Assembly (NCBI GenBank): GCA_002007465.1
Contig: LNAC01001228.1
Coordinates: forward strand, 32,652 to 96,651
Origin: Ailurus styani
Taxonomy: Eukaryota > Chordata > Mammalia > Carnivora > Ailuridae
Direction of reading: 5' to 3'
DNA length: 64,000 nt
Position 1 is the stretch's first letter. Each line of letters starts with the position of its first letter. The notes below the pieces were generated by a model, which worked only from the letters and a program-made list of their open reading frames with translations, made no database searches and had not been told where the DNA came from. The position numbers and the translations under genes were made by a program. This document shows, piece by piece, positions 36,486 to 49,449 of the stretch.

Positions 36486-37010
36486 GCTGCACCCTAGAAA
36501 GGAAGGTAAGGATTCAGATTTGTCAGAGCTGAGAGCTGGAGACACAGCCCAGGAGGAAGGAAACTAGGAGGAGTTTGTGGACACAGATATGGTTGAAAGG
36601 TTGTAAGAGTCTGGGGAAGGGTATGATGACTGCACAGGAGCCCCCTAGGATCCAACCATCTCATGTCTGTCCTATTGCAGATGCACCACATGCCCACCGA
36701 CCAGAGCAGAAGAGTGGACTTGATTTGCTGGCCTAGTTCATCATATGCCTTCTCTCTTCCAACACTCCTCCTCTCACCTCTTTTCTGGAACTTAAGGTTT
36801 TCCTCTATCCTCTGAGAGCTCACATACCCTTTGAATTCTGCCCCATGAATGCCTGATTTTCTTTTTCTTTCTTTCTTTCTTTTTTTTTTTTTTCCTTTTC
36901 TCAGTTGTCACCTACAATGAGCTTTCTGGGATATTCCACCCAGTCACCTGATCTTTTGTAACCCTAATCCAATATTCCTATGGAAACAATAAATTTACTT
37001 TTATGAGATC
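36486..37010 (+). other. DQA: DQA 3' UTR, split by one intron
   Basis: The 3' UTR runs from the stop to 36505, is interrupted by an intron (gt at 36506-36507, ag ending at 36680), and resumes from 36681 to about 37010. A 3'-UTR intron at this point is normal for DQA. A poly-pyrimidine tract sits near 36858-36898. The exact cleavage site is inferred from the AATAAA. Confidence 0.8.
36988..36993 (+). terminator. DQA: DQA polyadenylation signal AATAAA
   Basis: Canonical AATAAA about 500 bases after the stop codon, at the end of the last exon. Cleavage is expected 10-25 bases further on. Confidence 0.85.
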
Positions 37011-38924
37011 TTTTAGTAAACTTTTTCCTGTCTTTCATCTCAGGAATGACTAGGACTGTGGCCCCTTATGCTTTAGGTCCACTTAATCTCACTTTTCAGA
37101 TTATGTTTCATGCCCAGTAACATGGGAGCAAGCAAGTATAGACTGATAATATTTTGATATTTTAGTTGATGTTAATATTTTTCTCTTCCTATTATTCCCA
37201 CACCAGGGCACTACCACTCTCTCCCCAGTTCAGACATTAATGAAAGTAATAGAAGTCCTCTTTCCTTTGTGTAGATTTGTTATAGAAGAAATACAAAAAT
37301 GAAGAAATAAGTTCATACTTTGTGAAGAATATATAATTTGTGAAGAATCAATGATAATAGGACCAGCTTGCCTCTCCCTTACTCATCCAAGAGAAGATAA
37401 AAATTCTTTAGGCAGGAAAAGAAATAGAAGTCAGTTAGGAGAGATTAGAATAAGACCACAACATCAGTATCTGAGAAGAACCAAATACTTCGTTCTTACT
37501 TATCTTACTTAGGGATCATAACAACAGGAAGAGGAATGGGAGTAGAAACCACAGATGGACTTAAGTTTCTGAGAACACAAGTGCTGTTTCACCTCCTACA
37601 TGAATCCCTGCTAGATAAGCACAGAGACTTTCCTGTGCCCCGGCATGTCAGGGACAGTAGAGTGAATATAGCTACAGGATATTTTTAGGGACTATAAGAT
37701 TAGGTTAAGCTCACTGAATCCTGTGCACCCTAGGAAACAACAAAACACCCCAATACCCCCAGCCCCCTGCCTCTTTTCCCTCACCCCTCCTGGTCAAGGA
37801 AAGAATGAGCCTATGAGAGAGAAATCCCAGGAGGGACAACATGGTGGAGATCATGTACAGACAGCTATGGATGCCATGTCTTCTAGATTCATTGTCTTCT
37901 AGTGGAAACTCTGGCAGAGGAAATGGATCAACAGATGGAAATCTCCAGCTTTCTTGAGTATGTCCACAACTTCACTCTTGAAAGTGTATGTGACTTGACT
38001 TGGAGTCATTTTGCCCTTTGAAATTGTTTTAGGCATAAATTTGCCCCAGTCTTTTCACTCTGCACCTACTGTGTCCATACATTATATCTAAGACACTATT
38101 ATAGAATAGCTATGAAATGTATGAGGCTGTCCCTGTCCATGCCACCTGCATGAAGGAGCTTAAAGTATAATGGGGGGGGCGGGGATACACAATTTTAACA
38201 CAATAATTGATAGAACATAGTTTGATGGAAACCTAAAACTAAATTCAGGATTCAGCCCTTTATGACTTGCATTTTAAACTTTATAACACTGACTAAATAT
38301 ATTCTGAGTCATATTTCTTATCCATAATGTGAAAGTGATGATACTTTCCTTGTAGTTATTGATAGAATTTGAATAATCTTGATATATAGGCTGTGCCTTC
38401 CACATAGTGTACAAATACATAAGAAAACATTGCTAGATGTATCCATAATTAATCTATTGAAAAGAATGAATCATACCATATAAAAAAACACTTTTATTTT
38501 TCTGAGTCCATTAATGATTAAGCATATTCAAACATGGAAATATGTATGAATTTCTTTTCATAGGTTAGTGAGAGGATTTTTTTTCCCCCAGAAACTCAGA
38601 GACTCTGAGATTCAGTTTGGTCAAGAGAGTAGATAGGGTATAGTTGTCAGTGACATGTCACTGGTGGAGGATTGCTAAGAGAATTCTTAGAGAAATAAGT
38701 TGTAATATTTGACTTTCAGTTTTTAAGACAAAGTTTTGTTATATGTAACAGCTATTATGCATGTTTACACTGGGGAAAGGGGGAAAGATTCAAGGAGCAA
38801 AAGCTAACTATGAGGTAGAAGTAAGAGAATAATTAAAAATAGAGACTAGGAATTAGTAAATTTAAGGAATCTGACCCAGAAGTTATCATGGAAATGTAAG
38901 TAACAGAACACAGAGGACATCACA
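37011..38924. other. DQA downstream region, unassigned
   Basis: Non-coding. A possible L2 fragment (38060-38170, ctgcacctactgtgtccata and atgaaggagcttaaag) is the only repeat suggestion. Confidence 0.5.
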
Positions 38925-39232
38925 TCAGTTCAGTGATACTACTCCACGTGATACTATAATGGTGGGTCATGCCATTACACATTTGTTCAAATCCACAGAA
39001 TGTACACAATAGTGATTCTTAGTGTAAACCATGGACTTTGGGGGATAATAATCTGTCAGTGTAGTGTCATCAGTTGTAATAAATGTACCCAGTCTGGTAG
39101 GGGATGTTGCTGGTAGGGGAGGCTGTGCTTGGTGGGGACAAGGACATATGGAAAATCTCTGTACCTTCCACTCAGTTTTGCTGTGAACCAAAAATTGCTC
39201 TGAAATAAAATGTATTTTTAAAAAAAGAGATG
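38925..39232 (+). mobile_element. Old L1 3' end (L1MB/L1MC-like)
   Basis: aaaccatggactttggggga, gttgtaataaatgtaccc, aaatctctgtaccttcc and ttgctgtgaacc occur in the order of old mammalian L1 3' UTRs, ending aaataaaatg. Confidence 0.75.
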
Positions 39233-39715
39233 TCAGCAATTATGATGTAAAATGTATAAAATAAAAATTTTAGTATAAAAAGTGTAGATCATCTGAAAAT
39301 GTACAAATGTACTCAGGAAGAGTTTTTTTGTCAAGAGGCTTTCAAATAAATCTTATATAAATTTCAATGATTCATGAGTGAGAACCCAGTAATTTGGACA
39401 TCATGTATGTGTGTGCACATGTTGTTGTAATATAAGGGTTATATTGAATTGCATTATGACCAGTGTTCCAGGAATACACAAATGCTGACTGACTCAGACT
39501 CCTTCCCAATGAAATACTGAGGAAAACAAATTTAATGGAAGCTGCATTTTATTAAGGGAATTCATAGACTTCATATAATTTTAAAATGGAATTAATTCTA
39601 GAAACAAGAGCAATCATTTCATTTTATCAGCTAAAAGTTAAGTGGGATCACCACATTACATTACTGTAAATAAAATTAGATATCAGACCTCATGATATTA
39701 AATTATGTGATTCTT
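39233..39715. other. Non-coding, unassigned
   Basis: AT-rich, no gene or repeat recognised. Confidence 0.5.
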
Positions 39716-39733
39716 AAAAAATTATTTGTGTTA

Positions 39734-40782
39734 CAGCAAAGGAAACAGTCAACAAAACCAAAAGACAACTGACAGAATGGGAGAAGATATTTGCAAATGA
39801 CATATCAGATAAAGGGCTAGTATCCAAAATCTATAAAGAGCTTCTCAAACTCAACACCCATAAAACAAATAACCCAGTCAAGAAATGGGCAGTAGACATG
39901 AACAGACATTTCTCCAAAGAAGACATCCAAATGGCCAACAGACACATGAGAAAGTGCTCAACATCACTCGGCATCAGAGAAATACAAATTAAAACCACAG
40001 CGAGATACCACCTTACACCAGTCAGAATGGCTAAAATCAACAAGTCAGGAAATGACAGATGTTGGCGAGGTTGCGGAGAAAGGGGAACCCTCCTACACTG
40101 TTGGTGGGAATGCAAACTGGTGCAGCCACTCTGGAAAACAGTATGGAGATTCCTCAAAAAGTTGAAAATGGAGCTACCCTACGACCCAGCAATCGCACTA
40201 CTGGGTATTTATCCTAAAGACACAAAGGTAGTGATCCTCAGGGGCACGTGCACCCGAATGTTTATAGCAGCAATGTCCACAATAGCCAAACTATGGAAAG
40301 AACCTAGATGTCCATCAACAGATGAATGGATAAAGAAGATGTGGTATATATATACAATGGAATACTATGCAGCTATCAAAAGAAACGAAATCTTGCCATT
40401 TGCAACGACATGGATGGAACTGGAGGGTATTATGCTGAGCGAAATAAGTCAATCAGAGAAAGACAATTATCATATGATCTCTCTGATATGAGGAACTTGA
40501 GGGGCAGGGTGGGGGGTCGTGGGGGGTAGGGAGGGAAAAATAATGAAACAAGATGGGATGGGGAAGGAGACAAACCATAAGAGACTTCTAATCTCATAAA
40601 ACAAACTGAGGGTTACTGGGGGGTGGGAGGGTAGGGATAGGGTGGATGGGTTATGGACATTGGGGAGGGTTTGTGCTTTGGTGAATGCTGTGAAAGATGT
40701 AAGCCTGATGATTCACAGACCTGTACCCCTTGGGCAAATAATAAAAATAAAATTAAAAAAAAATAATATAAAATAAAAAAAA
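39734..40782 (+). mobile_element. Young 5'-truncated L1 with TSD
   Basis: Inserted after aattatttgtgtta; the same word recurs at about 40783-40795. The frame 39898-40491 reads the ORF2 C-terminal end, including the cysteine motif region [18 protein letters not shown], to a stop with no frameshift. It is only about 1.05 kb, so it is dead on arrival. Confidence 0.93.
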
Positions 40783-40957
40783 ATTATTTGTGTTATTTGA
40801 ATTATTTTTGATTGTGTACATAAAGTGTGACTTTATTAACATTTAATATTAATAAACTATTTAAAAGATACATAACTAGAAAATCACATTTTTTCAGCAA
40901 ATAAATTGCAAAAAAAAAATAGAGAATGGAGAAACTTCACATTAAAAAAGCTGAAGA

Positions 40958-41157
40958 GGGCACCTGGGGGGCTCAGTGGGTTAAAGCCTCTGTCTTTGAC
41001 TCAGGTCATGATCCCAGGGTCCTGGGATCGAGGCCCGCATTGGGCTCCCTGCTTGGTGGAGAGCCTGCTTCCTCCTCTCTCTGCCTTCCTCTCTGCCTAC
41101 TTGTGATCTATCTCTATAAAAAAAAATAAATAAAAATAAAAATTAAAAAAAAATTTT
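40958..41157 (+). repeat. CAN-SINE with exact 13-base TSD
   Basis: aaaaagctgaaga at 40945-40957 and 41158-41170. Confidence 0.95.
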
Positions 41158-41170
41158 AAAAAGCTGAAGA

Positions 41171-41975
41171 TACATGTCAGTCAAATGTTGGTCTTTGGAT
41201 GCATAGTCAAAGAAAACAACTGTTAAAAAATTCTTGTGGGACAATCACAAAAATTGAGCACTGACTGTATTAAGAAATTATCTAATTTTAGGGGTGGTAA
41301 ATGGCAATGTTATGTTTCTAAAAAGACATTATATTTTAGATTGTCAGTAAAATATTCATCAAGAGAATGACATGATGTGTAAGACTATCTTCAAACTAAT
41401 CCTGGATATGTGTAAGATTAAGTGGGTGGGTTTACAAAATCATCTGTGTTTAATAATTATTGAAGCCAGACTGTTGATACACAGCACTATTCTCTCCAGT
41501 ACTACGTATAGTTGAAATTTCCCATAAGCCAAAGGTTTTTTTATATATTCCAGGAAAGACAAAGAAAACAAAATAGTCAGAGAAGCATTCTCTTTGAAGT
41601 TATGTTGGTTTTTAAGATATTCCTCATTTTGTCCCAGTTAGGAAACCATGAGTATCCAAATCCTGCTCCAGATCATTGGCCTCCCAACGATGTAAAATTA
41701 AAGAATATGTGTGTACAAGGAATAATAGTAAAGAAATGCAAAGTAGTGCACACTTTCTATTGGCTGGACTAAGCCCCAAAGTTTACTAATATAGTCACTG
41801 ATTTAATCAATAATACATAAATAAAAATGGTCATTGAGTACCAGTGTTGTGATACATACCATACTGCATTACAAATGTACATTCACTAGCTTCAGAGAAT
41901 TTACATTCCAGTGGGAAGAAATATACATACATAAAATAATTTCACTAACGTACAATTATAAACTTGAAGAATCAC
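41171..41975. other. Non-coding, possible L2 piece
   Basis: 41828-41935 is weakly L2-like (attgagtaccagtgttgtga). Otherwise unassigned. Confidence 0.45.
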
Positions 41976-42469
41976 TTATATCTCAAATTCTATCATGATC
42001 CAGTAGTTGTTTATCTCTCTTTTTCTCAGCTTCTTTTTCTCCATCATTTGGTCTTCTACATCACTAATGCTCTCTTCTACCTCATTTATCCTAGCAGTAA
42101 GAGCCTCCATTCTTATCGCATCTCATTAATAGCCTTTGTGATTTTGATTTGATTAGATTTCAGTTCTCTTATTACTCCAGAAAGGGATTCTCTAGTGTCT
42201 TTTATACTTTTCTCAAGCCCAGCTAGTATCTTTATAATCACTATTCTGAACTCTAGCTCTGGTATCTTATAATTATGTCCATACTGATAGGTCCTTGACA
42301 GTCAGTACTGCCTCTTGTTCTCTTCTGAGGTTTGTCCATCCTGTCATTCTGTTCAGAGAAAAATAGGAGAACAAGAAAACAAAATACTAAATTGTCAACA
42401 ACTACAGAGAAATATACACTATACAAGTAAGAAGAGACCCAAAGCCAAAAATAAATAAATAAATAAAAG

Positions 42470-43140
42470 TAAAATTAAAAAAGGAGAGAATATAATCAGT
42501 CAGGTGGACAAAATGGTGCAATACACTGGATCCTGTGTGTATTTTGGTCTGTTTGTTAGATAAATAAATCTCAAAATTGTGAAGAGAGAAAAACTTATAT
42601 ATGTACAAAAGCAAATTAAATACTATGAAAAGATTGAATGTAACTATAAAAATGAAAATTAACTGAAAAATAATTAAAAAAAGAAGACTAGAACTGAAAA
42701 ATAATAAACAAAAAAATGAAAATTAAAAGACATAAAAAAGGAATATAAGCAGACAGGTGAACAGAACAGATCAATGCACTATATCCTGAGTATATTTTGT
42801 TTGGTTTGTTACTAGAAACTACACCTCAAAACTGTAAGGAAAGAAAAACTTATATATACACATAAATAAAATTAAATACATTGAAAGGATATAGTGTAAC
42901 TGTAAAGATGATAATTTAAAAAGATTTTAATAAAACAAAAAGAGGAGAGAATATGATCAGACAGGTGAAGAGAACAGAGCCATACACTAGATTCTGGGTG
43001 TATTCTGGTTTGTGGATTAAAAGAAACTATATCCTAAAATCGTAAAGAAAGAAAAACTTATATACCTACAAAAGTAAAATTAAATACAATGAAAGGATAG
43101 AATATAACTGTAAAAATGAAAATTTAAAAAGATTTTTAGA
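42470..43140 (-). repeat. Three tandem L1 5' UTR units
   Basis: Three diverged copies with shared words in the same order: gagaatat-atcag-caggtg, caatacactggatcc / cactatatcctga / cactagattctgg, then gaaaaacttatat and aaattaaata. Starts near 42482, 42736 and 42945, so the period is about 210-250 bases. Confidence 0.8.
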
Positions 43141-43230
43141 AAAAGAGTTGGTAAAATAATATAATATAATATATAAGATACGATATATATATAAAATATA
43201 TGATATAATATAATACATAAGATATTCATT
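43140..43230. repeat. TA-rich simple repeat
   Basis: Imperfect (taata)n and (ta)n run inside the antisense L1 5' UTR. Confidence 0.8.
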
Positions 43231-43873
43231 GAAAAAGGGAAGAGAAAAAAATTGAAAGACTAAACGATCATGGGGAAAAAATCATGAATTCTATATACTA
43301 TTTTCCTCCAGCGCTGGAGTTTTGCAGTTCTCGTGTAATCTGTAAACTTGGTTTTAGCCAATCCTCTTGCTGATCTCCTGGGGGAGGGGCCTGTTGCCCT
43401 GATTCTCAGTTGTCTTTGTCCCAGACAGAATTGCCACGGGGCTAGGCTGAGAAATCTGCTCGGGATTGCTCTAGATTGCTCTATGTGGCTTTTGTTCCCT
43501 GAAGGCTTTCCAGGCCACTTTAGAGGATGAGAATTAAAATGGCGGCCTCCCACTCAGTCCCAGAACTGAGAGCTTGGGGCCCCACTCCTCGGTGAGCCCT
43601 CAGAGACAAGCACTCAATCACACCTGTCTCCCTGGTCTCCAGCCGCACCCCATGCTCACCCAGCATGCGACCCAGCATTTCTGTCTCAGGCATGTGGCTC
43701 CATTACACATCTCCAAACCCTTCAGGTTCCTGTGGGGCACACCTGTGTTGGTCCTCTGGGTGGGGGAGAGGAAGGGTCTCAGCGTTCTGCTTGCTGGGCT
43801 CCCCTGCTTGGGGAATGGTCAACCGCACAGGGTTTCACAGTTTATGGCAACCCCAAGCTCAGAGCCCACTTCT

Positions 43874-44640
43874 GGTTGCCAGAGGAGAGGGAATTTGGTG
43901 GTGGGCAAAATGGATGAAAGTATAAGAGGAATAAACTTCCAGTTATAAAATAAATAAATCATGGGATGTAATGTATAACACAGGGAATAGACAATAATAC
44001 TGTACTAACTTTGTATGGTGACAAATAACTAACTTATTACACTGATCATTTCAAAATGCATATAAATGTTGAATTACTATGTTGTACACCTGAAATTCAT
44101 ATAATATTGCATACCATTTATACTTGAATTAATTTTCTATGGTGACAGATGTTAACTAGTCTTATTGTAGCGATCATTTTAAGGCAGAAAAAGCCCCAAA
44201 ATAGCTGTCTCACTGAAATGGGGAGCTCCGAAGGACAACTTGGCACTCCCCTGCCAAGTCACAAATAAAGTCCCACATAAATAAAGACCTGCTGCAAGGA
44301 GCTAATCAGTGGTGAGACCCCCAGTGAGACCCCGTGAAAGACCTAGATAAAGACCTGCTGCATGGCCCCAAGCCAATCAGCGGTGTGACCTTGTGAAAAA
44401 TTCCTAGTTTGCCTATAAATGCCCTCCCTAATCACAATTGGGTGCTCAGCCTTTGTGAAACTATTCTGCTGGGCCCGGGCGTAATAAAGCTATGTTTTCC
44501 CAGGTGTCTGGGGTGCTGTTTTTCGGCAGCCTCTGAACTTCCACAGCAATTTCACAAGACATACAAATATCAAGTCATGTTGTACACCTGAAAATAATAT
44601 AATGTTTTATGTAAATTATACCTCAATAAAAAAGAAATGA
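43874..44640 (+). mobile_element. L1 3' UTR, split by an LTR
   Basis: Starts ccagaggagagggaatttgg, passes ttccagttataaaataaata, is interrupted at 44180-44548 by a solo LTR and resumes at cacaagacatacaaatatc to an A-rich end. Confidence 0.8.
44180..44548 (+). mobile_element. Solo LTR with duplicated U3 unit (ERV family 3)
   Basis: Inserted in L1 3' UTR with a 4-base duplication attt (44176-44179, 44549-44552). U3 contains a 66-base direct repeat starting ataaagacctgctgc at 44281 and 44347; each carries a CCAAT-like aatcag. TATA-like gcctataaatgcc at about 44411, AATAAA at about 44481. No internal ERV genes. Confidence 0.75.
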
Positions 44641-44654
44641 CTGTTTTCATTTTG

Positions 44655-44890
44655 AAAAAAAAAAAGGTCTTGGCAACAATTTTTGGATATAAAACCAAAA
44701 GCACAGCAACAAAAGCAAAAATAAACAAGTGGGACTACATCTAATTAAAAAATTTCTGCACAGCCAAAAAATCAGCCAAATGCAAAGGCAACCTATGGAG
44801 TCAGAAGAAACACATATTTGTAAACCATCTATCTGACAAGGGGTTAACATAAAGGTACCCATACAAATCAAGAACAAAGAAAACAAACTG
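44655..44890 (+). mobile_element. L1 ORF2 fragment, old
   Basis: ggtcttggcaacaatttttg and gtgggactacatctaatta are ORF2 C-terminal L1 words. Frames broken. Confidence 0.7.
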
Positions 44891-44894
44891 ACTT

Positions 44895-46488
44895 TTAAAG
44901 AGGGCAGAGGAGGACTTTCAGGGAAGAGTCTAAAGTAGGAGAATCTTAGGCTCACCTCATCTCATAGATTCAACTAGGTAACATCCCTATCAGTGTAAGT
45001 AACCTAGAAAACCACCTGTAGACTGGCAGAACAGACTCTCCACAGCTGAATGCAGAGAAGAGTTCACATCCAAGAGGGAAGGAAGGTCAAAGATGCAGTC
45101 AGGAGCTAAATGGACCCACAGGACTGTCCACAGGATGCCCCCATGCCGAGCGCTCAGAGAGGGGAAAGAAGCAGACATTTATACCAGGTTCTCCAGGCAC
45201 AGGGAAGATGAATCCCCATAACATTTGACTTTGAAAACCAGAGTGACATAATCTTTTGGGTTCTTATCATCAGCAGGGCTTAACACCTGGAATTTTTAAA
45301 CTCAGTAGGCTTGGCTCCTGGGTAGCCAGAGGGCAACAGGAAACTGAGTCATTGCCCAGACAACACAACAAACAGCCCTGGGGAGATATAGCACACAAGA
45401 GGCAGTTTGAAAACCCCCCGGGGGTATACAGGAGGAAGTTTTGTTTACTAATCTCAGAGCATGTGCTGGGGTGGCAGGGATCTTGGGAGACTGCTCTAAG
45501 AACAAAAGAGATGATTGGGTGCCATTTCCAGCCCTTGCCACACACCCTAGATGCACAGACACCTGCAGGAACCAGAGTAGCACCAAGACTCATTACCTAA
45601 CTTGCTAAGCATGCCCCCCACATGCACACTGTCCTATTGACACACCCACTTCAACAAGACCTCAGCTCCAGGATCCCTCCCACATCAACCTATGCAAACC
45701 TCACATCCTGCCCTGCCTTCTCTTGTGGAACTCCCCCTACAATACCTCTGGCCAGAGGCCATTTGAAGCAATGCCACACACCTGGCAGGAGCCAAGCACA
45801 CCTGACAAGAGCCAGCACCACTGCAAAGTGACTCCTGCCCAGGGAAGTGGAAAGATAACCATACACATGAGTCCAATTACAGCCCCAGCAGTGGGCTGGG
45901 GACAGATATCTGGTCTCCTCGCAACAACCAAAGCTTCTCAGAAGACAACACAGAGAAAGGAATGAGCAGTTCAGTGCTACCCTATCTCTGGCAAACACCT
46001 GGTCTGATTCAACTCAAGCCCAGGGCAGGCCCAGCCTGACCCACTAACAACACAGGGACCAAACTCTGCCTACAACAGGAACAGAGAGCCATTGCAGACA
46101 ACTGAACTGAAGGCAAACGTGGCTCAGCCAGAATAGTAGGGTGCATGCAACATACATAGGAGACAACACTGAAGCATCAGGTTCTGATAAACAGGGGCAG
46201 TGCACTGCAGGGCAGCACAGGACCTCTACTTCATAAAGCCATTAATTTCAAGAGTAGGAGAAGTAGCTGACTTTCCTAACACATAAAAAGAGACCCAGAG
46301 AGTTAGACAAAATGAGGAGACAGAGGCAGGAGTGCTAAATGAGAAAAACAGGACAAAATCACAGGGAAAGAGTTAAACCAAAAGGAGAAAATTCATATGC
46401 CTAGTAGAGAATTTAAAGTAATAGGCATAAAGATACTCAGTGGACTTGAGAAAAGAGTGGAGGACCTCAGTGAGACCCTTAATGAAAA
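44895..46488 (+). mobile_element. L1 5' UTR module 1 with ORF1 start
   Basis: Opens near agagggcagaggaggacttt, then gtaacatccctatcagtgta and ccacctgtagactggcagaa, a GC-rich UTR and ORF1 5' sequence (cttgagaaaagagtggagga) to 46488, where a new L1 5' end begins. Confidence 0.75.
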
Positions 46489-46489
46489 G

Positions 46490-48051
46490 ATAGACTTGGG
46501 GAAGATGACAGAGTAGAAGGACCCTGAGATCTCCCTGGGCCATGTATATGATAGACATCAACCACATCCAAGTCAGTAAACCAGAGAGTGACCCAAAGAC
46601 TGGCAGAAGCAAAGTCCACAACTAAATAGAAAAAAAGCTGCTTCTGAAAGTTAACCTTTCAGGTCAGAATGGTGGAAGGAGGCTGTCGGCAGGAGGAGGG
46701 AGCTGCACACATAGAGAGGGCTGAGAAATAGGCCCTCACACCAGGAAGCTTCCCAGGGAAGACTAATCCCCATAAAATCTGGCTTCAAAAAACAGAGGGG
46801 TTAAATTCTGTGAGTTTTTAAAATCAGTGAGACTTAGAGCTTGGAGCTTTAAAATAAAGTCAGCTAACTCAGCACTGGGTGGGGCAGGAGGGTGAGTGAT
46901 AGCTGGGTCGCTGACTTTAAAAAGACAGCAGCCTGCACGAAGAGGCCACATAAAAAGTGTACACAGGGTGGGGACAAACAGGAGACAGATCTGTTCATAC
47001 TGCTTTCAGAGCGTGTTAGGGGACTTCTCTGAAAAAGAGGTGGCAGAAACTATTTTCCAGCCTGCCAGCATAAACCCAGCCAGCTGCAGGAGGGGGCACT
47101 GCACAGACATTTGCTACCTAACCTGCTAGCAGTGTGCCAGGCCCACGAGTTCTCCTGAAGACTCACCCACTCCCAGCCCACCAGCCTCAGCCCTGGGCCC
47201 AGGGCAAAGTTTGCTCAAGTCATGCTGGCACCCTGCCAAGCTGCATGGTGCACAGGTGCTACCGCACAGACCAGCCACCCCATAGCACCCAGGCACGGCA
47301 TAGCACCCAGCCCCCACTGAGTGCTGTGCATCGCTGCCCCCGTGCAGGGTAACCAGCGACACACCAACCATCACATGTGCTGACCCAGCCATCACCAAGG
47401 GCCACACCCAGCCTCAGCCCACTGGCCACCCCAGCATGCAGCCCCCAACCCCTGCAGTGCTTCAGTGGGTCTGGCATGAACTAGTGTCCCCAGTGCAAAT
47501 TTTGCTAGCACTGCCACCTGCTTCCAACTTTCCTAACAGACACACCCTTAGAGCTGGGCTGCCTGGACCCCACTAACACACAAGACCAAGATGGGCAGAG
47601 ACTCAGTGCAAACGACTGCACTGAAAGGAAAAGTGTCTCAGACACAGCAAGAGGGCATAACCAACACGTATAGGGTACCACTTGAAGTGCCAGCTTCTGG
47701 TGAACGGGAGACACTGCACTGGAGGCCACTCCAGGACCTCTTCTCCATAAAGTCACTAATTTCATGAGCAGAAAACATAGTTGACTTTCTTGGGATTAAC
47801 CTTCTTTCCTTTCAGGTTTTTTTTTTTTTTGTTAGTTTGTTTGTTTTTAGGTGGCTCCATCCCCAGCATGGAGCCCAACACTGGGCTCGAACTCATAACC
47901 CTGAGATCAAGACCTGAGCTGAGATGAAGAACCAGATGCTTAACAGACTGTGCCACCCAGGCGCTCCTCATAGTTGACTTTCTTAACACAGAGAAAGACA
48001 CAGAGAGGCAGACAAGATGAGGAGACAAAGAAATTTATCCAAAATGAAAGG
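46490..48051 (+). mobile_element. L1 5' UTR module 2
   Basis: Opens gacttggggaagatgacaga and repeats the UTR landmarks (gacccaaagactggcagaag). GC-rich middle at 47080-47480. Cut by the next L1 5' end at 48052. Hosts an antisense SINE. Confidence 0.75.
47792..47968 (-). repeat. CAN-SINE (antisense) with exact 16-base TSD
   Basis: catagttgactttctt at 47776-47791 and 47969-47984. Confidence 0.93.
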
Positions 48052-49449
48052 ACAGAGGAGCTAGGATGGCAGTGTAGTAGGAGGACCCTAGACTCATCTC
48101 ATGTCTTGAACTATCTCTAACTAGATAACTATCAAATCATTCTAAATACCACAGAAATCAACCTGAAGACTGACAAAACAAACTTCACAATTAAAGGGAG
48201 AGAAGAAGTCATGTCAAGGAAGATAGGAAGTGCAGAGCAGTGGTTTGGGGGAGAAAGAGATCAAGGGTGCTGCAAAGGGGAGGGAATCATGGTCCTGGGA
48301 AAGGCAAGAGAGAGAAGAGTACACACGTGAATGTACAAGGAGTACACTTCCCCAGAGTCGTTGGCTGGGAAAATAGGGGGGGGGGGGCTGATTTTCATGA
48401 GTTCTTGCAACCAGCAGGACTTAATGACTGGAGTTTTAAAGGTCAGGGGGTGATCTGAAGAATGTTTGGGACACACAACAGTTGGGGAGAGATTATTCCC
48501 TCTTCTTAGAGTTGGTCCTTGAGAGGCAGAGTGGAGATGCCTCTTGGGGACAAAGGACCTAGCCAGTGCCATTTCCCTCCCCCATCCCTCAGCAAAAACA
48601 CAGAGCACCCTGTGGAAAGTAGCTTAGCCCTGAAGTGACTGCCTAACCTGCATACAAGTCCCACACCTCTGCGTCTGGCATGACTGCCCATTTCGGTCAA
48701 ACTTGCCTAAGTCCCAGCACAGCAGGCCCCTTCCCCAGAAGACCAGCAGAAACCCCAGTCCACACCATGTCTCCCAACCAGAGATTCTGCAAGGTTCTAG
48801 TCCTAGTGGACATAGTATCAAGTCTCATTTAGAAAGAAGATCAGCACATACCTACTTAAAACTTGCCACATTCTAGTCAAGGACTAAACACCATCACTTC
48901 AGGCAAGGAGAGCCTCTGCAGACAACTGTCTGGAAGAATGGAGCAGCCAAAACACAGGAGCAGAGCATACACAGCACACACCAGACACATTCCCTGAAAT
49001 GCCAGGCACTGGACACTACATGACCTCTTTTTCATAAAGCCATTACCTCAGGAGCAGGAAATATAACAGGCTTTTCTAACACAGAGAAGAAGGCAGAGAT
49101 GTAGAGAAAGTGTCAAGACAGAGGAATTCATTTTAAATGGAAGACCAAGATAAGGTCATGGCCAGAGACACAAGTGAAACAGATATATGTAATACACCTG
49201 ATGCAGAATTTAAAACAATCATAAGGATACTTGCTGGGCTTGAGAAAAGAATGGAAGACTTCAGGGAGGCTGTTACCACAGAGATAAAAGAGTTAAAAAG
49301 CAATCAGTCAGAAATGAAAAATGCAATAACTGAGATTGGAAACAGGATGGATGCAATGAACACAAGGCTGGAGGAAGCAGAGGAATGAAGAGATACAGAA
49401 CACAAAATAATGGAAAATAATGAAGCTGAACAAAAAAAGAGAAAGATAT

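Larger units (their letters stand above)
41976..43872 (-). mobile_element. L1 5' UTR and ORF1 start (antisense)
   Basis: From 41976 to about 42300 the minus strand reads L1 ORF1 coiled-coil sequence (the plus strand gives tctcttctacctcatttatc and similar words). From 42300 to 43870 is a 5' UTR with three tandem AT-rich units and a GC-rich outer part (tggggcctgttgccctga-type text near 43390). ORF2 is absent. Confidence 0.75.

Noticed and set aside
39898..40491. 197-codon frame as a host gene
   Set aside because: It is the C-terminal end of L1 ORF2 inside a truncated L1 with target-site duplication.
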